From Zobellella taiwanensis (GTDB lineage: Bacteria; Pseudomonadota; Gammaproteobacteria; Enterobacterales; Aeromonadaceae), in assembly GCF_003012795.1 (NCBI RefSeq), contig NZ_PXYH01000021.1:1-64000 (forward strand): a stretch of 64,000 nucleotides of DNA. Direction: 5' to 3'. This document shows positions 42,128 to 52,536 of the stretch, piece by piece. Position 1 is the first letter of the stretch; the number at the start of each line of letters is the position of its first letter. The notes under the pieces were generated by a model, which made no database searches, was not told where the DNA came from, and saw only the letters and a program-made list of their open reading frames with translations. The position numbers were made by a program, and so were the translations under genes.

Positions 42128-43171
42128 ATGCGTATCGAAGAAGACTTGAAACTGGGCTTTAGGGATGTGCTGTTTCGCCCCAAGCGCTCCACCCTCAACA
42201 GCCGCTCCCAGGTTGAGCTGCACCGGGAGTTCACCTTTAAGCATTCGGGTCGGCGCTGGTCCGGGGTACCGGTTATCGCCGCCAACATGGATACCGTCGG
42301 CACCTTCGCCATGGCCCGAGCCCTGGCCCGCCACGATATGCTGACGGCGGTGCACAAGCATTACTCGGTTGATCAATGGCAGGCCTTCGTGGCAGAGGCC
42401 GGCGCCGATCTGCTCGGGCACGTTATCGTCTCCACCGGCACCGCCGAGCGGGACTTCGAGAAGCTGCAGCAAATCCTGGCCCTGTCCGGTGAGCTGGGCT
42501 TTATCTGCATCGACGTGGCCAATGGCTACAGCGAGCACTTCGCGTCCTTCGTCAGCCGGGTACGCGAGCAGTGCCCCCACCACACCATCATCGCCGGCAA
42601 CGTGGTGACCGGCGAAATGGTGGAAGAGCTGATCCTGTGCGGCGCCGACATCGTCAAGGTCGGCATAGGCCCGGGCTCGGTATGCACCACCCGGGTCAAG
42701 ACCGGGGTCGGCTATCCCCAGCTGTCCGCCATTATCGAATGTGCCGACGCCGCCCACGGCCTGGGTGGCCAGATCATCGGCGACGGCGGCTGCACCTGCC
42801 CGGGCGACGTGGCCAAGGCCTTTGGCGGCGGTGCCGATTTCGTGATGCTGGGCGGTATGCTGGCAGCCCACGAGGAGTGCGGCGGTGAACTCATCGAGCG
42901 GGACGGCCGGCAGTTCATGACGTTCTACGGCATGAGCTCTTCCAGCGCCATGGAAAAGCACGCCGGTGGCGTGGCCAAGTACCGGGCGGCGGAAGGCAAG
43001 ACAGTAGCGCTGCCCTACCGCGGTCCGGTGGAGGAAACGGTACAGGACATCCTCGGCGGCGTCCGCTCCACCTGCACCTATGTGGGCGCCCAGCGGCTGA
43101 AGGAACTGACCAAACGCACCACCTTTATCCGGGTGCGGGAGCAGGAAAACAACGTGTACGGCAAAGAATAA
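42128..43171 (+). CDS. guaC: GMP reductase GuaC
   Basis: ATG 42128 ([22 protein letters not shown]) gives 347 residues, the E. coli GuaC length. IMPDH/GMPR barrel with [18 protein letters not shown] (catalytic Cys), [26 protein letters not shown], and YGMSS. It converts GMP to IMP with NADPH, feeding guanine nucleotides back to adenine synthesis. GAGG ribosome-binding site upstream. It converges with efp across a terminator. Confidence 0.97.
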   Translation: MRIEEDLKLGFRDVLFRPKRSTLNSRSQVELHREFTFKHSGRRWSGVPVIAANMDTVGTFAMARALARHDMLTAVHKHYSVDQWQAFVAEAGADLLGHVIVSTGTAERDFEKLQQILALSGELGFICIDVANGYSEHFASFVSRVREQCPHHTIIAGNVVTGEMVEELILCGADIVKVGIGPGSVCTTRVKTGVGYPQLSAIIECADAAHGLGGQIIGDGGCTCPGDVAKAFGGGADFVMLGGMLAAHEECGGELIERDGRQFMTFYGMSSSSAMEKHAGGVAKYRAAEGKTVALPYRGPVEETVQDILGGVRSTCTYVGAQRLKELTKRTTFIRVREQENNVYGKE

Positions 43172-43173
43172 AC

Positions 43174-43201
43174 AAAAACGGCGCCCAGAGGCGCCGTTTT
43201 T
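43174..43201. terminator. bidirectional terminator between guaC and efp
   Basis: AAAAACGGCGCC, loop CAGA, GGCGCCGTTTTT, a symmetrical stem with A and T tracts between convergent genes. Confidence 0.92.
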
Positions 43202-43218
43202 ACATCGGGAACAAGAGC

Positions 43219-43785
43219 TTACTTCACCCGGGACACGTACTCGCCGGAGCGGGTGTCGACCTTCAGCACTTCGCCGATCTGGATGAACAGGGGCACCCGT
43301 ACCACGGCGCCGGTGCTCAGGGTGGCGGGCTTGCCGCCGGTGCCGGCGGTGTCGCCCTTCAGGCCCGGATCGGTTTCCACCACTTCCAGCTCCACGAAGT
43401 TGGGCGGGGTGACGGAGATGGGAGCGCCGTTCCACAGGGTCAGGATGCAGACGTCCTGCTCCTTCAGCCACAGCTTGGCATCACCCACCGCCTTGTCGTC
43501 GGCGGCCAGCTGCTCGAAGGTATCGTTGTTCATGAAGTGATAGAACTCGCCGTCGTTGTACAGGTAGGCCAGTTCCATGTCCATGACGTCCGCCGCTTCC
43601 ACGGTGTCGCCGGATTTGAAGGTCTTTTCCAGCACCTTGCCGTTGAGCAGGCGGCGGATTTTAACGCGGTTGAAGGCCTGGCCCTTGCCGGGCTTGACGA
43701 ACTCGTTCTCAATAATGGCGCAGGGTTCGCCGTCCAGCATAATCTTTAGGCCGGAGCGGAATTCGTTGGTACTATAAGAGGCCAT
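43219..43785 (-). CDS. efp: translation elongation factor P
   Basis: A 188-residue three-domain EF-P. The domain I loop KPGKGQAF has Lys34, the residue beta-lysylated by EpmA and EpmB. EF-P rescues ribosomes stalled at polyproline. It has the extra residues [21 protein letters not shown] in the C-terminal OB domain typical of the family. Its start faces epmB with about 30 bp between. Confidence 0.98.
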   Translation of the reverse strand: MASYSTNEFRSGLKIMLDGEPCAIIENEFVKPGKGQAFNRVKIRRLLNGKVLEKTFKSGDTVEAADVMDMELAYLYNDGEFYHFMNNDTFEQLAADDKAVGDAKLWLKEQDVCILTLWNGAPISVTPPNFVELEVVETDPGLKGDTAGTGGKPATLSTGAVVRVPLFIQIGEVLKVDTRSGEYVSRVK

Positions 43786-43818
43786 TTTACCCTCGTGAAT
43801 TAGACAGAGTTGCAGAAA

Positions 43819-44847
43819 ATGCCGGCAATGATACCCCTAAACGGGGGCGATTTACATATTAACTGGCAAAAAGAACTTGCCCGCGCCTTTACCACTCCCG
43901 ACGCCCTGCTCGACTATCTGGGCATAGATCCGGCCCCCTGGCGTCCGGGCTTGGAGGCCCGCCGGCTGTTCCCGATGCGCGTGCCCCGTCCCTTCGCCGA
44001 CAAGATGCGCCCGGGCGACATTCACGATCCCCTGCTGCGCCAGGTGCTGCCCCTGGGCGAGGAATTCGCCGAAGTGCCCGGCTTCGTCGCCGATCCCCTC
44101 GAAGAGCACGACAGCGCCCTGCCCGGCCTGCTGCACAAATACCGCTCCCGGGTGCTGCTGGTGCTGCGCGGCGGTTGCGCGGTCAACTGCCGCTACTGCT
44201 TTCGCCGCCACTTTCCCTATGCCGACAACAGCCCGGGACGGGAAGGCTGGCGCGAGGCACTGGACTACATCGCCGCCCACCCCGAAATCAACGAGGTGAT
44301 CCTCTCCGGCGGCGATCCCCTGATGGCCAAGGACGAGCAGATTGCCACCCTGCTCGATGCCCTGGAAGGCATACCCCACCTGCGTCGGCTACGCATCCAC
44401 AGCAGGCTGCCGGTCGTGATCCCGGCCCGGCTGACCGGAGCGCTCAAAACCCGCCTGGCCGACAGCCGGCTGCAGCCGGTGCTGGTACTGCACATCAATC
44501 ACGCCAACGAGGTGGACGATATCCTGGCCGACACGCTGCAGGACTGGCGCCGGGCCGGCATCACCCTGCTCAACCAGAGCGTGCTGCTGGCCGGGATCAA
44601 CGACGACGCCGAGGTGCTCGAGGCGCTGTCGGAGCGGCTGTTCGAGGCCGGTGTACTGCCCTATTACCTGCACCAGCTCGATCGGGTACAGGGCGCGGCG
44701 CACTTTCTGGTCGGCGATGACCGGGCCCGGACGCTCATGGCCCGGCTGCTGGCCCGTCTGCCCGGCTTCCTGGTCCCCCGGCTGGTACGCGAAATCGGCG
44801 GCGAAGCCAGCAAAACCCCGTTAGATCTCGGTCTTGAACCCCGTTAA
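43819..44847 (+). CDS. epmB: EF-P-(R)-beta-lysine modification: lysine 2,3-aminomutase EpmB
   Basis: A 342-residue radical SAM enzyme from ATG 43819 (a TTG at 43810 and ATG at 43828 are alternatives). The 4Fe-4S triad CAVNCRYC (Cys120, Cys124, Cys127) and the PLP lysine Lys332 in [11 protein letters not shown] are in place. It converts L-lysine to (R)-beta-lysine for EpmA. Divergent from efp as in E. coli. Confidence 0.95.
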   Translation: MPAMIPLNGGDLHINWQKELARAFTTPDALLDYLGIDPAPWRPGLEARRLFPMRVPRPFADKMRPGDIHDPLLRQVLPLGEEFAEVPGFVADPLEEHDSALPGLLHKYRSRVLLVLRGGCAVNCRYCFRRHFPYADNSPGREGWREALDYIAAHPEINEVILSGGDPLMAKDEQIATLLDALEGIPHLRRLRIHSRLPVVIPARLTGALKTRLADSRLQPVLVLHINHANEVDDILADTLQDWRRAGITLLNQSVLLAGINDDAEVLEALSERLFEAGVLPYYLHQLDRVQGAAHFLVGDDRARTLMARLLARLPGFLVPRLVREIGGEASKTPLDLGLEPR

Positions 44848-44856
44848 GGAATACAG

Positions 44857-45165
44857 ATGCACGATTCGGTTATCGCCAAGTTGAACGACACCCTGAGGGA
44901 TCTCTACCACCAGGCCATCGACGCCGACAAAAAGCTCGCCGCCCTGCGCGCCAAGGGCCAGGCCAAGTTCAGCGCCGTACTGCGCGAGGACAGCCAGTTC
45001 ACCACCCACGCGGATCACTTCCTGCCCTATGTGGCCGAGTTGGCGGAAGAACTGGAACTGCTCGAAATGAGCACGGAACAGGAATACCAGGCTCTGCTGT
45101 CGCGCATGGTGCACAAAATCCAGCTGCTGGCATCCACGCTCGGGCAGTTTCTGCGCCTCGACTGA
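44857..45165 (+). CDS. small helical protein, possibly PriC-like
   Basis: A 102-residue, mostly helical and charged protein. The segment FTTHADHFLPYVAELAEELELLE resembles the N-terminal repeat unit of the primosomal protein PriC family, but it is much shorter than PriC (about 175 residues) and I am not confident. It starts 9 bp after epmB and is probably co-transcribed with it. Tail to tail with the GGDEF/EAL gene. Confidence 0.55.
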   Translation: MHDSVIAKLNDTLRDLYHQAIDADKKLAALRAKGQAKFSAVLREDSQFTTHADHFLPYVAELAEELELLEMSTEQEYQALLSRMVHKIQLLASTLGQFLRLD

Positions 45166-45174
45166 CGCCGGTCC

Positions 45175-47094
45175 TCAATGCGCCGCCAGCCAGGGCGGCA
45201 CTTCTACCGCCGCCAGCACGCCCCCCAGTTGGCGTCCCTGTAATAGCGGCCGTCCGCCGAGTTCGCGCACAACCTCCAACTCGGCGGGGTTATTCACTCC
45301 GCAGCAAATCAGCGGCAGCGACAGCAACCCCGCCAGCTCGAACAGCAGCCGCAGCTGCCGGCGCGCTTCACCTTCCATCGCTATGCCGTTGCAAAAAACC
45401 TCGTCCAGCTTGAGCCAGTCCAGCGGCAGGCGGGCCAACTGGCCCCAGACCGAGCAGCCGCTGCCGAAGTCGGCCAGGGCCAGCCGTATCCCCCGCTCGC
45501 GAAACGCGTCGAGCAGGGGGCGGGTTTCATGGGGATCGGCCATCACCGTTTCTTCGCTCAGATCCAGTACCAGGGCACCGGCATCCAGCCCGTGGCGCGC
45601 CAGCACCGCCAGCAGCAGTTCAAGCACGGTTGCGCGAAACGCCGAGGCCGGCAGAGTCAGGTTGAGGAAGAGGCCGGGCCGGCTCCGACGCCAGTCGTGC
45701 AATGCTTCCCCGGCATGATCCAGCAACCACAGCAGCAGCCGTTCGGCCAGCTGGAACTGTTCGGCCACCCGCCACAACTCGCTGTCGCCGATTACCCCAA
45801 AGGCGGGATGGCGCCACTGCAGCGTCAACTGCAGGCCAACACAGTGGTCGTCGGCATCAACCAGGGGAAGATAGCCCAGGTTCAGGCTGCCGCTGTCGAG
45901 GGCCGCCGGCAGATCCTGCGCTAGTTGCTGGCGGCGGCGGATCTCCTTGAGCAGGGAAGGATCGAAAATCACATAGGGCTGCCGGTCGCGACGGCACAGC
46001 GCCAGGGCCAGCTCGCCCCGAGCCAGCAGATCCACCAGATTGTCGGCGTCGGCGGGATAGAGCACGACACCTATCACCGGCTTCATGTAAAAATCGTGGT
46101 CCGCTATCGGCTCGACCGCCACCAGTGCCTGCCGTATCCGGGACAGCCTGGCCCGAACTTCCGCCAGCTCCACCACGCCTTCGGCCACCACCACCAGCCC
46201 GTCGCCGCCGCAACGGGCAAGGGACTCGCCGGCCTGCAGGCCCTGGCCCAGACGTCCGGCAAAGGCCTGCTGCAGGCGATCGGCCACTTCGAAGCCAAAG
46301 CGGTGATGGACCCGGGTCGCATCCTCCAGCTCCAGCAGGATCAGGCTGAACGGAAGCCGGCGCGCCATCAGTTGTTCCAGCCGGCGCTGCAGGGAAAAAC
46401 GGTTGGGCAGGCCGGTCAGGGGATCGTGCAGCAACTGGTGGCGATAGCCGCGCAGTTCCCGCCACAGCAGCAGCAGCAACAGCAGGGTGCTGCCGCCCAG
46501 GCCGCCAATCCGGACGTACAGCTGACGCCCCAACTGGCGGTAGGTCTGATCGTACTCCGCATAGAACATTACGTTGCTGTGCATGGTGGCGGTCAGGGTC
46601 CGGGTGAGCGGCTCCAGGTAGGGACTCAGTTCGGCCAGTAGCAGCTGGTAGGCGGGCGAACCGGGCACCAGGACCTTGACCAGGGGCTCCATGGCCCGCA
46701 CCCGGGTTTCAATCTGCTGGATCAGCAGCCACAGATCGGGGCGCTCGCTCAGGGTGTCCTTGAGCTGGCTGCTGAGCAGAACGGGAGTGCGGCTCCACAG
46801 GATATCGTAACGCAGCATCAGTTCGTCATGGCCGATGGCGCCGGCATGCAGTAGCCGCACCGCGTCGAGGAAACGGTTCACCTCCAGTTGCAGCTGCATC
46901 AGCGACCAGGGCACTTCGTAGGTACGCCGTTCCAACAGATCGTTGTGCTTGCGGATACCCACCAGGGTATGGGCGGCGCCCAGGCCGAAGGTGAGCATCG
47001 CCAGCAACAGGAGCCCGCCCACCACGACCTTGGCCGGATGCAGCCGGCCGGGGGTGGGTCGAAGGGGCGGCCGCCGACGGGGAAGCAGCCTCAC
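45175..47094 (-). CDS. membrane GGDEF-EAL protein with degenerate catalytic motifs
   Basis: A 639-residue protein: transmembrane segment about 23-46, periplasmic helical sensor domain about 47-195, second transmembrane segment about 196-212, GGDEF domain about 220-380 (start DPLTGLPNR at 224-232) and EAL domain about 390-635. The GGDEF signature reads GGDGL (296-300) and has no RxxD inhibitory site. In the EAL domain, EAL is QLT (422-424), the DDFG motif is ADFG (541-544) and the AEGVE motif is CCGVN. It is therefore expected to have neither cyclase nor phosphodiesterase activity and to act as a receptor or scaffold (compare LapD, CsrD). It overlaps the upstream periplasmic gene by 4 bp. Confidence 0.88.
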   Translation of the reverse strand: MRLLPRRRPPLRPTPGRLHPAKVVVGGLLLLAMLTFGLGAAHTLVGIRKHNDLLERRTYEVPWSLMQLQLEVNRFLDAVRLLHAGAIGHDELMLRYDILWSRTPVLLSSQLKDTLSERPDLWLLIQQIETRVRAMEPLVKVLVPGSPAYQLLLAELSPYLEPLTRTLTATMHSNVMFYAEYDQTYRQLGRQLYVRIGGLGGSTLLLLLLLWRELRGYRHQLLHDPLTGLPNRFSLQRRLEQLMARRLPFSLILLELEDATRVHHRFGFEVADRLQQAFAGRLGQGLQAGESLARCGGDGLVVVAEGVVELAEVRARLSRIRQALVAVEPIADHDFYMKPVIGVVLYPADADNLVDLLARGELALALCRRDRQPYVIFDPSLLKEIRRRQQLAQDLPAALDSGSLNLGYLPLVDADDHCVGLQLTLQWRHPAFGVIGDSELWRVAEQFQLAERLLLWLLDHAGEALHDWRRSRPGLFLNLTLPASAFRATVLELLLAVLARHGLDAGALVLDLSEETVMADPHETRPLLDAFRERGIRLALADFGSGCSVWGQLARLPLDWLKLDEVFCNGIAMEGEARRQLRLLFELAGLLSLPLICCGVNNPAELEVVRELGGRPLLQGRQLGGVLAAVEVPPWLAAH

Positions 47095-47597
47095 CGGGGC
47101 TCCGTGAAAACCCGGATTTTGTGCAACTGCCAGACCATATAGTGGCGAAAGTCGGACAACTGGGGCTCGGAAAGCCGTTCAAAGGGCAGCAGCAGCCACA
47201 GGGGGCCCTTGTCGCGCCGGCTCATGGTTTTGCCGTTTTCCTGCCAAGCCAGTATGGGCTGATGGGGCGCCAGGGCCGGCCAGTCCACGGCCACGCTATA
47301 GCCGTTGAGTCCTTCCAGGTGCAGGGTGGTGATGCGGGCGTGGCCGAACAGGGTCTCCATCAAGAGCGCAAGATCAGGGCCAAGATAACGGTGCGGCTCA
47401 CGGGCCCAGAGGTGGGCTGTGGTCAACTCCCGCTGTGGCAGGGCCTGCAGTTGTTCCAGGGTGAACTCCAGCTGCTCCAGGCTTTCCCCCTGATGGCGGA
47501 TATTGCCGGTAATGGTCAGGATCACCGGCGATGCCGCCACAGTTGTCGGCAACAGTATGATCATCAGCAATAGCAGCAGGCCTGCTCGTCCTGTCAC
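47091..47597 (-). CDS. periplasmic molybdopterin-oxidoreductase-fold protein
   Basis: A GTG start at 47597 has a GGGGAG site and leads into a clean signal peptide (LLLLLMIILLPTTVAA); 168 residues. The mature part (LTITGNI, FTLEQLQALPQRELTT, LMETLFG, LEGLNGYSVAVDWPAL, GPLWLLLPFE) resembles the SUOX/molybdopterin-binding fold seen in small stand-alone proteins, without an obvious cofactor cysteine. Encoded directly ahead of and overlapping the GGDEF/EAL gene, it probably feeds a periplasmic signal to it; this is inference. Confidence 0.7.
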   Translation of the reverse strand: MTGRAGLLLLLMIILLPTTVAASPVILTITGNIRHQGESLEQLEFTLEQLQALPQRELTTAHLWAREPHRYLGPDLALLMETLFGHARITTLHLEGLNGYSVAVDWPALAPHQPILAWQENGKTMSRRDKGPLWLLLPFERLSEPQLSDFRHYMVWQLHKIRVFTEPR

Positions 47598-48136
47598 AGC
47601 GTCTCCCCAACATCGGGCCCGGGCCGGGCACAAAAGGACTCACTCAAACCCATCTTGTTCACAAAACCATGATAACGGAGTTGGCGCGGCAAGCAGAAGC
47701 AGTATTTGAAGGCTGGGACGACGAAAACCGGTAGCTGCAACAAAAATCCAGGCCCCGAGCCAGGATGAGTGGCAGAGCAGCTGCAGAGAAAGAGGCCGCC
47801 CCCAGGCTACGTGGGCTGCACAACAGGTTACGCACCACTTCCAGGGGAAGTCGTCTTTTTGTTTGAACGTCATTGGATAGCCCGGGCCCTGTGTAGGTAA
47901 CAGGCAATAAGATGCCTGACCAAACGGATTCCCTGGTTGGACGGAGTTGCCTTGGGCAACCGGTTTTGGAACGGGATTTTATCCCTAGGTTGTATAGCGA
48001 GTAGCCCGACATTATCGGTAGGCCTCTTTCATACTCTGAGGCCTTGAGGGAAGGAGTGGCTGGCTTGCCCAGCCACTCCCGGTGTGAACTCCTATTATTT
48101 CAAGGAGTTACACAAGGTAACACGACTCTCGTCGCA
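47598..48136. other. 540-bp intergenic region with dense stem-loops
   Basis: No credible gene. Short minus-strand frames exist but have poor codon use and no recognisable product. Between 47896 and 48113 seven perfect stem-loops follow each other: CAGGCA/TGCCTG (47901-47918), GTTGCC/GGCAAC (47946-47960), GGGAT/ATCCC (47973-47985), CCGA/TCGG (48006-48018), GGCCTC/GAGGCC (48021-48043), an 11-bp stem (48053-48079) and AACTCC/GGAGTT (48087-48109). One or two may end the groESL transcript although no T-tract follows. Confidence 0.6.
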
Positions 48137-49777
<1,641 letters not shown>

Positions 49778-49806
49778 TTATCTTCCTTTAAAGTGGATGA
49801 ACCGGA

Positions 49807-50100
49807 TTATTCTTCGACGATGGCGAGAATGTCGTTCTCGGCAAGAATGAGTACTTCCTTGCCGTCCAGCTTCTCGGTCTTGACGCCAAAACCTTCGTTG
49901 AAGATGACCTTGTCACCGACCTTGACGGACATGGCTTTTACTTCACCGTTGTCCAGGACGCGGCCATTACCTACCGCCAGTACCTCACCACGGGTGGATT
50001 TTTCGGCGGCGGACCCGGTCAGAACGATGCCTCCGGCAGATTTTGACTCGGCTTCAATACGTTTGATAATGACGCGATCGTGCAATGGACGAATGTTCAT
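49807..50100 (-). CDS. groS: co-chaperonin GroES
   Basis: A 97-residue Hsp10 ([16 protein letters not shown]), with the mobile loop GGIVLTG that docks on GroEL. AGGAGAG ribosome-binding site. Preceded by a sigma-32 promoter. Confidence 0.99.
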   Translation of the reverse strand: MNIRPLHDRVIIKRIEAESKSAGGIVLTGSAAEKSTRGEVLAVGNGRVLDNGEVKAMSVKVGDKVIFNEGFGVKTEKLDGKEVLILAENDILAIVEE

Positions 50101-50176
50101 CGATAACTCTCCTGATGAGTGTTGTTACCTTGTGAGATAAACGGCCAAAGGCCGCAAACCGTTCCGTTGACCTTCT

Positions 50177-50204
50177 ATATGGGAGCGCTTTCAGCGCCTT
50201 CAAG
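50177..50204 (-). promoter_or_regulatory. sigma-32 heat-shock promoter of groESL
   Basis: Minus-strand -35 CTTGAAG (50198-50204), 13-bp spacer, -10 TCCCATAT (50177-50184), close to the RpoH consensus CTTGAAA and CCCCATnT. It lies about 75 bp before groES. No CIRCE inverted repeat is present, so regulation appears RpoH-type. Confidence 0.85.
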
Positions 50205-50293
50205 GGCAAAACACAAAAATTTTTTAAGTCGCCCGGGCCGGCGGCGTTATCATAGCCCTCGCCTCCACCCGCCCCAGCGTCAAGGTATTCTCA

Positions 50294-51646
50294 GTGGCAA
50301 GACCGAATTCCCTGCTCACCGCCCCCATAGGACCGCAACTGGCGCGCATGACGGGCCCCATGGCGCTCGGCATCGTCGCCATCCAGGCCTTCAACCTGGT
50401 GGACACCTTCTTTATCGGCCTGCTGGGCACCGACGCCCTGGCCGCGGTCAGCTTCACCTTTCCGGTGACCTTCGTGGTGATCTCCCTGGCCATGGGGCTG
50501 GGTGCCGGCCTGTCGGCCAGCCTGGGCCAGGCCCTGGGCGCCGGCCGCCAGCAGCAGGCGGCCCGTTTTACCAGCGACAGCCTGCTGCTGGCGCTGGTCC
50601 TGGTCTGCCTGCTGGCGGCGCTCGGTGTCGCAACCCTGGAACCGCTGTTTCGTCTGCTGGGAGCCGACCCTACCCTGTTGCCACTGATCCGCGACTATAT
50701 GCTGATCTGGTATCTGGCGGCCCCCATGCTGATCCTGCCGATCGTGGGCAACGCCGCCATCCGCGCCACCGGCGATACCCGGACCCCCAGCCTGGTCATG
50801 GCGGTAGCCGGTCTGGCCAACGGCATTCTGGACCCCCTGCTGATCTTCGGCCTGGGACCCGTTCCAGCCCTGGGAATCCGGGGGGCGGCGCTGGCCTCGG
50901 CCTGCTCCTGGCTGCTCGCCATGGTGCTCGGCCTTTACCTGCTGCGTCGCCGGGAGCGGCTGCTGTGCTGGCCGCCCTCCCCCTGGCCTGTGCTGCAGAG
51001 CCATTGGCAACAACTGCTGCATGTGGCCATTCCCGCCTCCTGCACCAGCATGCTCAACCCCATTGCCACCGCCCTGCTGATGTTGCTGCTGGCGCGTTTT
51101 GGCACCGAAACCGTGGCCGCCTTCGGCGCCGCCTCTCGCATAGAGGCCCTGGTGCTGATCGTGATGATGGCGCTCAGTTCGGTACTGGCGCCCTTTATTT
51201 CCCAGAACACCGGCGCCGGCCTGCATGAACGCAGCCGCCATGGCCTGCTGCTGGCGATGCGCTTCGCCATCCTGTTTCAATTGGGGGTGTTCGCCTTACT
51301 GTGGTGGCTGGCACCGACCATCGCCGACGCCTTCACCGACAGCCCGGCGGTGGCGGAGCAATTGACGTTCTACCTCAGACTGGTGCCGGCCAGCTATGGC
51401 CTGCAGGGATGCTTCATGCTGCTGGGGGCGGCCCTGAACGGCCTGCGGGTGTCGGTGATTTCACTGCTGCTCAACGGCTTTCGGCTGTTCGGCCTGCTGC
51501 TGCCGCTGGCCTGGCTGGGGGCCGATCTGGCCGGTGCCCGGGGTATTTTCACCGGTATACTGCTGGCCAACCTGCTGGCCGGGCTTGTGGCCTGCCTGTT
51601 TGCCTGGTGGCGTTTTCCGTGGAAGATTCGCCACCCGCTGAGTTGA
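50294..51646 (+). CDS. MATE family multidrug/organic cation exporter
   Basis: A 450-residue protein with 12 hydrophobic segments in two MatE halves (FNLVDTFFIGLLGTDALAAVSF in the first; FGAASRIEALVLIVMMALSSVLAPF in the second). Uses sodium or proton gradients to export drugs or metabolites. GTG start at 50294 with AAGG upstream. A long GGGGACT repeat follows directly behind the stop. Confidence 0.9.
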   Translation: MARPNSLLTAPIGPQLARMTGPMALGIVAIQAFNLVDTFFIGLLGTDALAAVSFTFPVTFVVISLAMGLGAGLSASLGQALGAGRQQQAARFTSDSLLLALVLVCLLAALGVATLEPLFRLLGADPTLLPLIRDYMLIWYLAAPMLILPIVGNAAIRATGDTRTPSLVMAVAGLANGILDPLLIFGLGPVPALGIRGAALASACSWLLAMVLGLYLLRRRERLLCWPPSPWPVLQSHWQQLLHVAIPASCTSMLNPIATALLMLLLARFGTETVAAFGAASRIEALVLIVMMALSSVLAPFISQNTGAGLHERSRHGLLLAMRFAILFQLGVFALLWWLAPTIADAFTDSPAVAEQLTFYLRLVPASYGLQGCFMLLGAALNGLRVSVISLLLNGFRLFGLLLPLAWLGADLAGARGIFTGILLANLLAGLVACLFAWWRFPWKIRHPLS

Positions 51647-51647
51647 C

Positions 51648-51714
51648 GGGGACTGGGGACTGGGGACTGGGGACTGGGGACTGGGGACTGGGGACTGGGG
51701 ACTGGGGACTGGGG
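51648..51714 (+). repeat. nine tandem copies of GGGGACT plus a final GGGG
   Basis: Nine perfect 7-bp units (51648-51710) followed by GGGG, starting 1 bp after the MATE stop. Ten G4 runs separated by 3-nt loops (ACT) give very strong G-quadruplex potential on the plus strand. The same word forms the inverted repeat at 5597-5640. Confidence 0.95.
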
Positions 51715-51829
51715 AAATTAAACTCAGATCTGTGCCAGATCACAATCAAGTTATTTGGCCGCGCATTGCGCGCGGCCTCCCAAACAACACCACTTAAGGC
51801 TTCCAGCTTCAAGCTCCCGAAGGGGCCGG

Positions 51830-52309
51830 TTATTTGTCGTCCTTGCGCTCGGCTTCGCCTTCAAAGGTCACGCCTTTTCTGTCCTGCTCGCCATCGTTCA
51901 CCCGGGTTTCAGCGTGGTAGTAATATTCGGCGCTGAAGGTATGCCCCTTGTCACCGCGTACATGGGTCCGGCTCAGGAAGCGTTCGGCCAGGGCATGGCG
52001 CACCGGCGGCAACAGCAACAGTATCCCCGCAAAGTCGGTGACGAATCCGGGCAACAGCAGCAAGACCCCGCTCAGCGCCAGCATCATGCCCGACACCATT
52101 TCCCTCGCCGGGGTCTCGCCCCGGTTGATTTTGGTCTGGGCCGCCATCAGGGTCTGCAAGCCCTGAATGCGCACCAAGCTAATGCCGGCAATGGCGGTCA
52201 GCAGGATCAGGGCAATGGTGCTCCAGGCCCCGATGGCCGCTCCCACTTCGATAAATACAAAAATTTCCAGCAGGCCGGCGCCGATAAACAGTAACAATAC
52301 CTTACCCAC
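51830..52309 (-). CDS. fxsA: inner membrane protein FxsA
   Basis: GTG 52309 is preferred (AGAGG 5 bp upstream); GTG 52315 is also in frame. About 159 residues with FIEVGAAIGAWSTIALILLTAIAG and LSGVLLLLPGFVTDFAGILLLLPPVR as paired membrane regions, then a charged C-terminal tail. FxsA was named for suppressing F-plasmid exclusion of phage T7. It lies near groESL as in E. coli. Confidence 0.9.
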   Translation of the reverse strand: MGKVLLLFIGAGLLEIFVFIEVGAAIGAWSTIALILLTAIAGISLVRIQGLQTLMAAQTKINRGETPAREMVSGMMLALSGVLLLLPGFVTDFAGILLLLPPVRHALAERFLSRTHVRGDKGHTFSAEYYYHAETRVNDGEQDRKGVTFEGEAERKDDK

Positions 52310-52536
52310 AATCACCTCTTGTCGCCGCTGTCGGCATAGAATAGGGTCGAACCATTAAAATGGGGACGGCGACCGCTCATTTCAAATACCGTCCATCGGT
52401 CGACCTTAACCCGGAGGCACCGGCATGAAAAGCGGCCGGCAACACGGCATTGCCGCTTTATGACCCAGGTCAAGGGCTGGCGCCCGCCCGGGAGTATGAT
52501 GCGGGCAGCCACAATATCCAGGAGGCACGGCTTATC

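Noticed and set aside
47640-48012. Minus-strand frames of 77 and 117 codons downstream of groEL
   Set aside because: No recognisable domain, many rare codons, overlapping in different frames, and most of the region is palindromic stem-loops.
50101-50293. CIRCE/HrcA operator upstream of groES
   Set aside because: No TTAGCACTC-N9-GAGTGCTAA inverted repeat; the sigma-32 promoter explains regulation.
51549-51812. Minus-strand frame encoding repeated PSPQSPV
   Set aside because: Merely the translation of the GGGGACT repeat; no start signal or homologue recognised.
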